Positions 8,987 to 17,608 of a stretch of DNA of 64,000 bases are shown piece by piece. Made by a program: the position numbers and the translations under genes. The stretch covers positions 41,614-105,613 of the forward strand of contig DKUB01000058.1 in the NCBI GenBank assembly GCA_002490465.1, written 5' to 3'. Within the stretch, counting starts at the first letter, position 1. Every line of letters begins with the position of its first letter. The stretch is from Lachnoclostridium sp. UBA7215 (GTDB lineage Bacteria > Bacillota > Clostridia > Lachnospirales > Lachnospiraceae). The notes beneath the pieces were generated by a model that worked only from the letters and a program-made list of their open reading frames with translations, did no database searches and had not been told where the DNA came from.

Positions 8987-9466
8987 GTGAGATACTCCGT
9001 TTTATGTGTGGGCAAGATAAAAGAAAAATATTATACAGATGCTGTCCGTGAATATGAAAAACGGCTGTCCCGTTACGGCAAACTCACAATTCAGGAAGTG
9101 CCGGATGAGAAAACGCCGGATGGTGCATCTGCGGCACTGGAACAGCAAATTCGTGAAAAAGAAGGAGAACGTCTTCTTTCCTGTATAAAAGATACAATGT
9201 ATGTAATTGCCCTTGATTTAAAAGGAAAAGAATACGACTCCGTTGTGTTTTCTAATCACCTGGAATCTCTTATGACGAGTGGAAAAAGCCATATTGCATT
9301 TATCATCGGGGGTTCTCTCGGCCTCGCGCCGTCTGTTCTGAATAGGGCGGACGAATCGGTATGTTTTTCAAAAATGACATTTCCCCACCAATTGATGCGT
9401 GTCATACTATTAGAACAGTTGTACCGCGCTAACCGCATCCGGTGCAATGAGCCGTACCATAAGTGA
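8987..9466 (+). CDS. rlmH: 23S rRNA pseudouridine-1915 N3-methyltransferase RlmH
   Basis: SPOUT-class methyltransferase that methylates pseudouridine 1915 of 23S rRNA in assembled 70S ribosomes. The 159 residues match the family length. The SAM-binding knot is visible as AFIIGGSLGL near residue 105, followed by FPHQLMRVILLEQLYRANRI and the conserved C-terminal tail. It starts at GTG close behind the phosphatase gene, so the two are probably cotranscribed. Confidence 0.96.
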   Translation: MRYSVLCVGKIKEKYYTDAVREYEKRLSRYGKLTIQEVPDEKTPDGASAALEQQIREKEGERLLSCIKDTMYVIALDLKGKEYDSVVFSNHLESLMTSGKSHIAFIIGGSLGLAPSVLNRADESVCFSKMTFPHQLMRVILLEQLYRANRIRCNEPYHK

Positions 9467-9504
9467 GGGGAGGAGTTTAGGTATCTGGGAGGTGTGTTTA
9501 GAGC

Positions 9505-10491
9505 ATGACAAAGGATGAATTATATCAATATGCGATGACCTTATATGATTTTTGTGATTATCCTGCGGTTAAGTACAAAATTTTATTTTCATTACTGGAC
9601 ACTCCATATGAAGATAAAAAATTGAGTGTTTTGCGTAAGGAGTTTTTGCAGAGTGACATTGTGGAAGAAATGTACCAGTTGCAGGATGAACATGGCGGAT
9701 GGGGTAGATTCCGCTCAAAAGATTATTTGTCAAAGGCGAAGATTCCGACTTCAACAACAGGAATCAACAGATGTCTTTACATCGGTTTAACGATTCATGA
9801 CAGAGATATTTTGTTCATGGCAAATGAATATCTGTTCTCGCTGTTAGAAGGAACCAGTTCAGAAGAAATATTTGAAAAAAATGAGAGGGCAATCCCCTGG
9901 CAAATGGCGGAAGTATGTAACCTGGCAGAGGCGATTGAGCCAAATCGTGCGGAGTGTGACGAAATATATAACCAATGGCTTTATATTGCTGAACGGGCGT
10001 ATGCGAATGGTGAATATTGTTATGAAGCAGATAAAGCAGCCCAACACGAATTGTTTCTGACAAGAGAAGACCGACTTGTTCCGATGCAAAGTGAGCTGTT
10101 GTTAAAACGCCGTGACAGGGTTTCGCCGGAACTTGAAAATGCCATGCTCCGCCATCTGGGCGGGGAGGCAAGTATCCGGGGACATTTTTGGGAGAAGACG
10201 CCATATGATCTGCCGGATGAATTCCAAAACAGAGTGATGCGCCGGTGGTTTCATACGTTTAACTATATCAATCAGTTCCGGGGTTCCGGGCTCTATTTGA
10301 AAGATGCTGTGCAGTGGTTACAGGAACAGATGAACCCGGATGGACTGTGGGACTGGGGACCACAGGTCAATGATCCCTGGGGATATTTTGGGTATTTTTC
10401 CTGTAACAGACATTATAAGCATAACCGCATCGTTGATTGTACGATGGAGATATTAAACTTTTTTAAGCAGTACATAGAAAATAATGAGTGA
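9505..10491 (+). CDS. Predicted alpha/alpha-toroid protein (prenyltransferase/terpene-cyclase-like repeats), function unknown
   Basis: A 328-residue soluble protein without signal peptide. Two segments resemble the QW-type repeats of terpene cyclase and prenyltransferase toroids: LQDEHGGWGRF near residue 59 and LQEQMNPDGLWDWG near residue 272. The catalytic DxDD motif of squalene-hopene cyclases is not seen, so cyclase activity is not supported. The helical content and the Trp/Tyr-rich C-terminus agree with a helical barrel. The GGGAGG site lies about 12 bases before the ATG. It is the first gene of the accessory stretch and is followed closely by a HAD hydrolase. Confidence 0.7.
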   Translation: MTKDELYQYAMTLYDFCDYPAVKYKILFSLLDTPYEDKKLSVLRKEFLQSDIVEEMYQLQDEHGGWGRFRSKDYLSKAKIPTSTTGINRCLYIGLTIHDRDILFMANEYLFSLLEGTSSEEIFEKNERAIPWQMAEVCNLAEAIEPNRAECDEIYNQWLYIAERAYANGEYCYEADKAAQHELFLTREDRLVPMQSELLLKRRDRVSPELENAMLRHLGGEASIRGHFWEKTPYDLPDEFQNRVMRRWFHTFNYINQFRGSGLYLKDAVQWLQEQMNPDGLWDWGPQVNDPWGYFGYFSCNRHYKHNRIVDCTMEILNFFKQYIENNE

Positions 10492-10516
10492 CTTGTTTTT
10501 AAAAAGGAGTGCAGAT

Positions 10517-11209
10517 ATGTTGAAAGCAGTCGTATTTGACATTGGTCAGACGCTTGTTGAATATAAAATACCGCTGAACTGGTCAAAATTGTATCGTCCG
10601 GCATTTGAGCATATTGCCGAAAAATATAATTACTCTTTTTCCGAAGAACATTATCAAAACGCCGGCAATGTGCTGACGAAATATAATACAAGAATTTATC
10701 CGAGGGATTATGAGGTTTCCTCTACTCAAATATTTACAGAAATATTACAGGGGATGAATCTTCCTCCGGAAGATATGGAACAGGTGAAAGAAAGTTTTTA
10801 TGCTTTTTTTAAACAGGATTCCGCCTTGTATTCTGATGTCACAGAAACATTGAAAACTCTTTCAGAAAGAGGGGTACGGCTTGGAACCTTGTCTGATGTG
10901 GCGTATGGCATGGATAATGCGTATGCATTGGAAGACATTGATTCCATATTAAAGTATATAGAATTTCCTTATACATCAAACGATACTGGATATCGGAAAT
11001 CGTGCACAAAAGGACTTTTGTTTTTGAGCGAGAAAATGCATACAGCCATATCCGAGCTTGTGTTTGTGGGTGATGAGGAAAAAGATATGACCTGTGCAAA
11101 AAATGCTGGTGCATATGCTGTTTTAATTAATAGAGAAAATGTAAAAAAAGATTATGGTCAGGACAAAGAGATACATTCACTGACAGAACTGCTGGAACTA
11201 TTCCAATAA
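10517..11209 (+). CDS. HAD-superfamily hydrolase
   Basis: A 230-residue HAD phosphatase-like protein. Motif I is FDIGQTL (nucleophile Asp8, with Gly at the position of the second Asp, as in YihX-type members), motif II is LSDV in GTLSDVAYG, and motif IV is VGDEEKDMTCAKNAG. A helical cap lies between about residues 18 and 110. The substrate cannot be assigned. The start is the ATG seven bases behind GGAG; an in-frame ATG 33 bases upstream lacks a ribosome binding site and would overlap the preceding gene. Confidence 0.88.
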   Translation: MLKAVVFDIGQTLVEYKIPLNWSKLYRPAFEHIAEKYNYSFSEEHYQNAGNVLTKYNTRIYPRDYEVSSTQIFTEILQGMNLPPEDMEQVKESFYAFFKQDSALYSDVTETLKTLSERGVRLGTLSDVAYGMDNAYALEDIDSILKYIEFPYTSNDTGYRKSCTKGLLFLSEKMHTAISELVFVGDEEKDMTCAKNAGAYAVLINRENVKKDYGQDKEIHSLTELLELFQ

Positions 11210-11222
11210 TAAATTTATTCCC

Positions 11223-11273
11223 GCGAAGCAACGAGCCAAGCGAAGCGTAGACCAAATACCCCACCTCTTGGGG
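11223..11273 (+). repeat. Short intergenic repeat and hairpin
   Basis: Within the 155-base gap before the lipoprotein gene, GCGAAGC occurs twice in direct orientation 17 bases apart, followed by a CCCC/GGGG hairpin with a seven-base loop. This resembles degenerate intergenic repeats, but I see no second copy in this window. No clear promoter is visible in the gap. Confidence 0.35.
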
Positions 11274-11364
11274 CGAAAAAGTTTCATTTCATGTAACTTG
11301 CTAAAAAGAAGTAAGGCGGGGGGCATTTTGCTTTAACAGAAATAAATCGGGGGGAGAACTTACA

Positions 11365-12786
11365 TTGAAAAACATTTTGGCAAAAATGAAAAAAACGATT
11401 TCGTATCTGAGTTTATTCTGTATCTTATCCGTGCTGGTATCCGGCTGCAGCAGGCAATCTGCGGGAAACCAGCGGGAAATGGCATCCGGCGGTACGACCT
11501 CAGGGAGTTCTGTATCCGGGGAAGCCGCCCGTTCTGACGGAACAGAGGAATCCGGGGAGAGAAAAGATTCTGCGGATATCCCCCTGGAGGAGCATCCGTT
11601 TTGTTCGGCAAATTGTCTTTATATGGCAGATACGGATAATCAGCAATTGATACAATATTGTGTAAAAACAAATCAGGAAAAGACATATGAAGTAAAGGGA
11701 ATTCTTGGCCTGCTTCTTGTTGAAGAGGACCGGATTTATTATACGAAAAGTTTTTGGAATGGAGAGAACGATGAGGAAGAACCGGAAGATTTATACCGGG
11801 TCTGCAGTATACCGGTTGTTTCCAAAAAAGATGGGTTGGAAGAGCCACTTGTAGAAAGAGAGGAGCGTCTTTTTGGGGAACCTGATATAGGTAGTGATTA
11901 TGACTATTTTTATCCGGTAATGGATAATGACTCTCTTTATTATATGCCTTATGATTCGGATCAACTTATCCGGTATGACAGACACACAAAACAAAAGGAG
12001 ACGGTTCCGGTGGTTCCGTATTTTTTTGGATCCCTGTATCCTATGCGGTCAGAGCGGGTCTGCTTTTTCCAGAAAAATAGCATTAATGTCTGGAACCGCA
12101 AAACAGATGAGATGACAAATATTGACCTGCCGAAAAATGACGATTATGAAATCGATTTCACGTTTGATGAGGAGTATATTTATTTCAGCTCTTATCAAGC
12201 GGGAGTCCCGGAGAAGCCGGATATAAAGCGCGTCAACATTTCTTCAAAAGAAGAGGAAACCTTTGTGACCGGGCGGGAGATTGCAGACATAATCTCAGAA
12301 AAAGCAGGTATAAAGGTAAGTTCGCTCAAAAGATGTGAGGCAGACCTGGAGGTCGTGGGTGAGCGCCTATATCTTATTCTCTCTCTCGAATGGATAGAAG
12401 GGACTTGCTATAAGATACAGGATGTGATTGTAAGCCGGGGGCTGAAAGCAGAAGATAAGCTGCAATATGAGGAAGAATTGACAGAATGTATCCGCAAATA
12501 TGGGAAAACAAAAAGAGGGGAACCAAAGAAATTTAACAATTTTACTTTTGGCAGCCGTGCCCAAGAGGAGAGAGGCATAAAAGAAATCTGCTACAATATG
12601 AGCTTTTTTTCAGCTATCGAAGAGGAAAAGGCGTATTTAAATCCTAATACAGAGGAGTTCTTTGACGGCGAAAAATACATCCTGTTGAACCGAAAAACGG
12701 GGAAATGCAAGCAGGTCAAAAAAGGGATGCCGGAATATTATGAGTTCTATTATGACCGTGTGTGGGAAGAGGATTATAACTTTTGA
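11365..12786 (+). CDS. Putative lipoprotein of unknown function
   Basis: The 473-residue protein starts with a lipoprotein signal (Lys-rich n-region, hydrophobic core near residues 13-27, lipobox VSGC with Cys near residue 29). A Ser/Gly/Glu-rich linker follows to about residue 70. The rest shows repeated beta-strand units such as NCLYMADTDNQQLIQY, LYYMPYDSDQLIRYD and YIYFSSYQ, typical of beta-propeller-like proteins (DUF5050-like), which makes an outward-facing solute- or wall-binding role plausible. The TTG start has GGGGGAG eight bases upstream; an ATG lies seven codons later. The stop overlaps the next reading frame by four bases. Confidence 0.8.
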   Translation: MKNILAKMKKTISYLSLFCILSVLVSGCSRQSAGNQREMASGGTTSGSSVSGEAARSDGTEESGERKDSADIPLEEHPFCSANCLYMADTDNQQLIQYCVKTNQEKTYEVKGILGLLLVEEDRIYYTKSFWNGENDEEEPEDLYRVCSIPVVSKKDGLEEPLVEREERLFGEPDIGSDYDYFYPVMDNDSLYYMPYDSDQLIRYDRHTKQKETVPVVPYFFGSLYPMRSERVCFFQKNSINVWNRKTDEMTNIDLPKNDDYEIDFTFDEEYIYFSSYQAGVPEKPDIKRVNISSKEEETFVTGREIADIISEKAGIKVSSLKRCEADLEVVGERLYLILSLEWIEGTCYKIQDVIVSRGLKAEDKLQYEEELTECIRKYGKTKRGEPKKFNNFTFGSRAQEERGIKEICYNMSFFSAIEEEKAYLNPNTEEFFDGEKYILLNRKTGKCKQVKKGMPEYYEFYYDRVWEEDYNF

Positions 12787-12977
12787 GATTATTAGAAAAT
12801 AAGATTTATAAAATTGTTCTTTATGGTTCTTATGCCAGAGGAGATTTTGATACAGAATCTGATGTAGATATCATAATTTTACTGGATAATTGTACCGTCC
12901 GGCCCAATAGTAATTTACTTAAAGAGGTAATTGCAAATGAAATCAATACAGGAGCGTTTACAGACAGCTTCCCATAA
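12783..12977 (+). pseudogene. Truncated minimal nucleotidyltransferase
   Basis: A 64-residue reading frame with the nucleotidyltransferase motif LYGSYARGDFDTESDVD followed by IIILL, as in MNT (MNT-type antitoxin or antibiotic adenylyltransferase) proteins. Full-length members are about 95-110 residues and carry a third acidic residue further on; this frame stops before that point. It begins at a TTG that overlaps the lipoprotein stop (TTGA) and its 3' end overlaps the start of the kinase gene by 41 bases in another frame. It is either a remnant after a deletion or a short coupled peptide. No HEPN partner is seen. Confidence 0.6.
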
Positions 12978-13788
12978 ATGGAATTTGACAAAAATTGTGA
13001 GTATTTATGAACAAGAGAGCCGTGGAGTATATTGTGCGGATTCAGCAGAATTTGGTCCGGCAATTTTAAAGATAAATACCAACAGTGATTCTTTAGCCAG
13101 AGAATTTCATACATTAACTGATATGAAAGGAACTGCATGCTGTCAGGTATATGAATTTGACCACATGAATGGTCTGCTTCTGGAAGAGAGGATTTTACCG
13201 GGTACGGCATTAAAACAGGAACCGGATTGGGAAAAAAGAGCTGCAGGTTTTGCAAAGGTATTTGAAGAGATTCATACCCTGCCAAAAGACAGCACAAATT
13301 ACAGCAGTTACTTAAATTGGGTGCAGAAAGCCTGCAGGTCAGTGGAAAATCAGGAAAACAAAGAACTTTCAGATGGAATGCATCTTGCGGTAGCGATTGC
13401 AGAAAATATGTTTAAAAAATATCCGGAGAAGGAACTTTTGCATGGCGATTTGCATCATGAAAATATATTGCAGAATGAGTCCGGAAATTATGTTATTGTA
13501 GATCCTAAAGGCGTGATCGGACCGCCTGTTTTTGATATTCCACGATATGTATTAAATGAGCTGGATGACCGTGATGATTCCCAACAGGAAATTCATATTG
13601 ATAAAGTAATTCAAACCTTATCCCGCCTTTTAAAATATTCTGTCAATGATATTTACCAGCTTTTCTTTATGGAGGTAATGCTGGCAAATGCGTGGAACTT
13701 TGAAAGCGGGGAAGCACTTGAGGAAAACGATATCAATTTTGCATGGAAGGTTATATCTGCCAGACATCTGGAAAATGCGCCTGAATAA
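12937..13788 (+). CDS. APH(6)-like aminoglycoside/hydroxyurea phosphotransferase family protein
   Basis: Protein-kinase-fold small-molecule phosphotransferase, 283 residues, closest by eye to the streptomycin 6-kinase family. The Brenner-type catalytic loop LLHGDLHHENIL (Asp171, Asn176) and the metal-binding VDPKGVIGPPVFDI (Asp189) are intact. Family members phosphorylate streptomycin or hydroxyurea, but many chromosomal homologues have no known substrate, so resistance is not claimed. The ATG follows GAGG at nine bases; a TTG six bases upstream is too close to it. Its 3' end overlaps the convergent gene by 38 bases. Confidence 0.85.
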   Translation: MKSIQERLQTASHKWNLTKIVSIYEQESRGVYCADSAEFGPAILKINTNSDSLAREFHTLTDMKGTACCQVYEFDHMNGLLLEERILPGTALKQEPDWEKRAAGFAKVFEEIHTLPKDSTNYSSYLNWVQKACRSVENQENKELSDGMHLAVAIAENMFKKYPEKELLHGDLHHENILQNESGNYVIVDPKGVIGPPVFDIPRYVLNELDDRDDSQQEIHIDKVIQTLSRLLKYSVNDIYQLFFMEVMLANAWNFESGEALEENDINFAWKVISARHLENAPE

Positions 13789-14299
13789 AAAGGCTCATTG
13801 CATGTTCTGGATTGGCTTTCAGGTTATATTTGTCAATATCTTTTTTTAATTCAGAAAATACAAAATTCATTTCATTTTCTGAAATTTCCTGTTTGGATTT
13901 AATTCGGAACTGACCGTCTGCTTCCTGCTTTTTGTAATATTCATATAAATCACAAATCTCAGATACATAATCCGGTTTTACAGGCTTTGTACAGGTATAG
14001 GCGCAATTTATCTGTGTGGCATTTTCGATATTTGGCAGATCATAACATTCATATAGATATCCCTTTTGTCCCTTATAGATATCAAAAAAGGCATTTTCAT
14101 AATACTCATTGAAAACTAAAATTACATTTTCATCAAAACCATATGGGTAAAAGCTGAATGGTTTTGGAACGGGTTTCACTGCATATAGTAAAGCTACCAG
14201 GGGATTGGATGCAAAATATATATAAGGTTTGCCATGTTCGGATAAGAATGGCAGTAACTGTGTTAAGTTACCGGTACCACTGCCGTGATAAAACGTCAT
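13751..14299 (-). CDS. Protein of unknown function with N-terminal YHGS motif
   Basis: A 182-residue soluble protein that I do not recognise. The N-terminus TFYHGSGTGNLTQLLPF, followed by YIYFASNPLVALLYA, is reminiscent of ADP-ribosyltransferase-like folds that open with a His/Arg strand and continue with a Ser/Thr strand, but no catalytic Glu motif is obvious and I do not assign activity. The C-terminal third is charged and helical. The ATG has GGAGG six bases upstream, and a TATAAT-like box lies about 35 bases beyond it. The gene converges on and overlaps the kinase gene, which shows it is not part of that operon. Confidence 0.72.
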   Translation of the reverse strand: MTFYHGSGTGNLTQLLPFLSEHGKPYIYFASNPLVALLYAVKPVPKPFSFYPYGFDENVILVFNEYYENAFFDIYKGQKGYLYECYDLPNIENATQINCAYTCTKPVKPDYVSEICDLYEYYKKQEADGQFRIKSKQEISENEMNFVFSELKKDIDKYNLKANPEHAMSLFIQAHFPDVWQI

Positions 14300-14380
14300 A
14301 TATAACCTCCATACATAAAATTGCTTATGTTTGTTGTTTTGAATTATATCATACGGATATGGAATATTCCAGTTAAATCA

Positions 14381-14409
14381 TTGAACAAATAAAGAAAACA
14401 TGGTAATCT
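14381..14409 (+). promoter_or_regulatory. Probable promoter of the HD-domain gene
   Basis: TTGAAC, a 17-base spacer and TAATCT, about 75 bases upstream of the HD gene start. Confidence 0.5.
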
Positions 14410-14483
14410 ATGTAACAAAGGTGCAGTTAGAATTGTGCGCACTAATCTAAACTAAAGTCAGCAAAAAATTGGAGAACGAAATT

Positions 14484-15167
14484 ATGAAACATACAAATTA
14501 TAAAATCATAGAGGATTATATGTGCCAGTGTATGTCAGACAGCGCCCATGACAGGGAGCATGTATACCGTGTGCTCTATGTGGCGTTGGATATTGCCAAC
14601 TCTGAAAAGGACGTGAATATGGATATATTAATTACGGCCTGTCTTCTCCATGATATTGGAAGAAAGGAGCAATTTGAAAATCCTGCTCTCTGCCATGCTC
14701 AGGTTGGCGCAGATAAAGCGTATAACTTTTTAACGGCAGAAAGATACGAAGTGGATTTTGCAGGAAAAGTTGCCTCCTGTATTCGGTCCCATCGATATAG
14801 AAGTGACAGGGAACCGGACACGATAGAGGCAAAAATCCTGTTTGATGCGGATAAAATAGATGTCACTGGTACTCTGGGAATTGCAAGGTCATTATTTTAT
14901 ATAGGCCATGTGGGTGAACCACTGTATTCTTTGGATTCGGATGGAAATGTATCAGATGGAACATACGATAAAGAACCGTCATTTTTCCACGAATATAAGT
15001 ATAAACTGGAAAAGCTGTATGCAAAGTTTTACACGGAAAGAGGAACACAGATTGCGCGGCAGCGGCAGGAATCAGCAGTATCCTTTTATGAAAATATGTA
15101 CCGTGAGGTGCAGGAATCTTATGCCCGTGGAAAAAAACTGCTGATTAATTTAACAAACACTAAGTAG
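14484..15167 (+). CDS. HD-domain phosphohydrolase
   Basis: A 227-residue HD-superfamily metal-dependent hydrolase. The metal ligands are visible as His22 or His26 in AHDREHVYRV, His56-Asp57 in ACLLHDIGR, His71, and Asp124 or Asp126 in FDADKIDVTG. The pattern resembles the YedJ/YpgQ group, some of which are nucleotide pyrophosphohydrolases; the actual substrate is unknown. The start is the ATG nine bases after GGAG; the TTG at 14469 sits directly on that site and is unlikely. The gene is monocistronic. Confidence 0.85.
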   Translation: MKHTNYKIIEDYMCQCMSDSAHDREHVYRVLYVALDIANSEKDVNMDILITACLLHDIGRKEQFENPALCHAQVGADKAYNFLTAERYEVDFAGKVASCIRSHRYRSDREPDTIEAKILFDADKIDVTGTLGIARSLFYIGHVGEPLYSLDSDGNVSDGTYDKEPSFFHEYKYKLEKLYAKFYTERGTQIARQRQESAVSFYENMYREVQESYARGKKLLINLTNTK

Positions 15168-15177
15168 AAACAATACA

Positions 15178-15201
15178 CCGACAGAAAAAAACTTCTGCCG
15201 G
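15178..15201. terminator. Weak hairpin between convergent HD and esterase genes
   Basis: CCGACAGAA and TTCTGCCGG form an 8 of 9 bp stem with an A-rich loop. The T-run on the minus strand lies in the loop, so its value as a terminator is uncertain. Confidence 0.35.
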
Positions 15202-15275
15202 CGTACTTTCATTTTCTTTATGTTAATAAAACAATAGGATACTTGTCAGACTGTCTTTTGGTTTTTGCACAGGCA

Positions 15276-17393
15276 TCAGGACTGAAAAATACGTATGGCA
15301 AAATTATATAAGCCGTGTTTCCATACCTTCATTTCGTGACCGCCTGAAGTCACATAAAACAGATGTGGAATGCCATTATTTGTCAGAACCTTATGGCAAG
15401 TGCCTCCCAGTGCATTTTCTCCACCTTCCGAGTTCCCATTATTAATCAATAATAGTGTATTATCTTTATACTCATCCGGCAGACGGAATGTTTCTTCGGT
15501 AAACACCCCCTTTTCAGCGACGCCGTTTGCTTCATAGGCAAAAACTCCATATCCTGGGCTAAATGCGGCAATATAGCCAAATGTTTGCGGCATGTGCAGC
15601 CCAATATTTAATGATTCTCTGCCTCCCATGGAGAATCCTGCAATTGCCGTGTTTTCACGACCTTCTGCAATCGAATAGTTCTGTTTTATATAAGGCATGA
15701 GATTATCTCGCAAATCATTGATAAAGTTGTCGAATGCGGCATAATGCTCAAGAGTGAATTCTGTCGTTGCTTTATCATTTTCACGTGCACGGCAGTTTGG
15801 AATGACAAGTATCATTTCTTTTGTCAGTCCTTTAGCTGCAAGATTTCCAATAATATATTGGGGCGTTCCTGACATCCATTCATTTTCATCACCACCGATA
15901 CCATGCAGTAGATAAAGAACCGGATATTTTTTCTCTTCCGTGTAATTTGCCGGCAAAATAATATTTACCTTACGTTCTTTTTTTGTTGTAGTGGAATAGT
16001 ATGTATCCGCTTTTTTCTCTCCATATGTTACGCTTTTGTCTGCCCTGTCATAATCTGCCGGGACTTCAAAATTTTTTGGACCAATTGGAGCAGGGGTAGG
16101 TTTCAAGTCTGGCGTCTGGAACAGATACCGGGCATAGTTGTAAAAACCATTTCTCCATACTTGCCAGTCATGGCCGCCATTTATCATATAATAAATATGT
16201 TCAACACCGTTTGCAGATAATGCGTTATGATACCGTTCAGGTTCTTTTTTTACCATTGTATCCTGATATCCATTGTTTATCATGATAAATGTATTATTTT
16301 TGTATTCTTTGGGAAGGGTAAAGGTTTCTTCCGTAAATAGTCCTTCTTCTGTTAAACCGTTGTTGGTATAGGCAAAAATACCGTAAGCGGGGCTGAAAGC
16401 ACCTGTAAATCCAACTTTGTCAGCCAGAGTAATACCAATATGAAGGGAGACTCTGCCACCCATGGAAAATCCTGCAACGGCAGTATTTTCACGTCCTTCG
16501 GCAACAGAGAAGTTTTTGTTGATATAGGGCATGAGATTGTCTCGGAAATCATTGATAAAATTGTCAAAGGATTGTACATGTCCGAGTGCAAAACCATCAG
16601 CATTTGCTGCAGAGTCATCCTCCCTGCACCGGCAGTTTGGAAGGACAATAATCATATCTGCAGCTTCTTCTGAGGCATTCATGTTGCCAATCATTGTCTG
16701 GATGTTTCCGGCCATCCAGTCCTTTTCATCACCCATTCCTCCATGGAACAGATAGAGAACCGGATATTTTTTCTGCTCGGAATATCCATCTGGTAAAATA
16801 ACAATGGCATTCCGGTTTCTTTCGGTGGTTGTCGAATAATATTGAATTTCCTTTACTTCTCCGTATGTTACACCGTTCTGTTTTTTTGCAAGTCCGCTTG
16901 GGGTAGCTTTCATTCGTGGGTCGGACGGCAGTGCGGGAGTTGGTGTCGGTTTCGCTGACGGTTTGAGAGTTGGTTCAGGCGCATTTGTATTTGTGTATGT
17001 TGGCGTTCCAGTTGCCCGCGCTGTTTGCACTGGCTGTGGAGAAAAAGTTGGTATATTCTTTTTTGCACTGGATACTACCACTTTTACTGTACCGATTTTT
17101 TTCTCTTTTTTACCAAGCTTTTCCCGAACTGATATTTGGGCTGCACCAATTTTTACAGCTGTTACCATACCTCTTTTTGAAACCTTTGCCACACGTGGCG
17201 AGGAAGATTTATAGATATATACAGCCTTTTTCTTCCGGTTTATAAGGATAATTCTTTTTTTCTTTTTTACTGATAACTTTATTGACTTTGTTTTAATGCC
17301 TGTTTGTTTAGATTGTTTCGCCATGACAAAAGTTCCGTTTAGCAAGATGGAAAATGCCAGGGCAACTGCAATCAGTTTCATCGTTTTTTTCAC
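15276..17393 (-). CDS. Secreted tandem esterase with N-terminal Ig-like domain
   Basis: The 705-residue protein has a signal peptide (residues 1-25), a basic bacterial Ig-like (Big_2-type) domain at about 35-110, a Thr/Pro-rich linker at 112-168, and two homologous esterase domains of the esterase D / carbohydrate esterase 1 type at about 175-430 and 455-705. Each has the nucleophile in GFSMGG (Ser310, Ser588), a conserved LPNCR or IPNCR strand, and the late catalytic His in GGH (about 408 and 686). Such enzymes usually remove feruloyl or acetyl groups from plant polysaccharides. The GTG start is six bases behind AAGGAGG. Both catalytic units look intact. Confidence 0.9.
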   Translation of the reverse strand: MKKTMKLIAVALAFSILLNGTFVMAKQSKQTGIKTKSIKLSVKKKKRIILINRKKKAVYIYKSSSPRVAKVSKRGMVTAVKIGAAQISVREKLGKKEKKIGTVKVVVSSAKKNIPTFSPQPVQTARATGTPTYTNTNAPEPTLKPSAKPTPTPALPSDPRMKATPSGLAKKQNGVTYGEVKEIQYYSTTTERNRNAIVILPDGYSEQKKYPVLYLFHGGMGDEKDWMAGNIQTMIGNMNASEEAADMIIVLPNCRCREDDSAANADGFALGHVQSFDNFINDFRDNLMPYINKNFSVAEGRENTAVAGFSMGGRVSLHIGITLADKVGFTGAFSPAYGIFAYTNNGLTEEGLFTEETFTLPKEYKNNTFIMINNGYQDTMVKKEPERYHNALSANGVEHIYYMINGGHDWQVWRNGFYNYARYLFQTPDLKPTPAPIGPKNFEVPADYDRADKSVTYGEKKADTYYSTTTKKERKVNIILPANYTEEKKYPVLYLLHGIGGDENEWMSGTPQYIIGNLAAKGLTKEMILVIPNCRARENDKATTEFTLEHYAAFDNFINDLRDNLMPYIKQNYSIAEGRENTAIAGFSMGGRESLNIGLHMPQTFGYIAAFSPGYGVFAYEANGVAEKGVFTEETFRLPDEYKDNTLLLINNGNSEGGENALGGTCHKVLTNNGIPHLFYVTSGGHEMKVWKHGLYNFAIRIFQS

Positions 17394-17478
17394 TTTTCTC
17401 CTCCTTAATAAGCAGTTTCAGCAATTGAGCAGTACGAATTTGACCCCGCTGCTAAAACGAATTATTTTATTTTAATTT

Positions 17479-17507
17479 AGTATATCATAAACAGGAAAAA
17501 AACCCAA
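17479..17507 (-). promoter_or_regulatory. Probable promoter of the esterase gene
   Basis: On the minus strand, TTGGGT, a 17-base spacer and TATACT, about 85 bases upstream of the GTG start. The -10 is strong and the -35 is weak. Confidence 0.5.
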
Positions 17508-17608
17508 TGATTTTTAAGCAAAATTTCATGGAATTATGCGCATGTTTGTGGTAAAATAATGAAGTTGAAAAATTTTCACAAAGCATAGTTGTTTATGGAG
17601 GAACCGTT

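Noticed and set aside
12783..12977. HEPN-MNT toxin-antitoxin pair
   Set aside because: No HEPN-domain frame lies next to the MNT remnant; the neighbours are a lipoprotein and a kinase.
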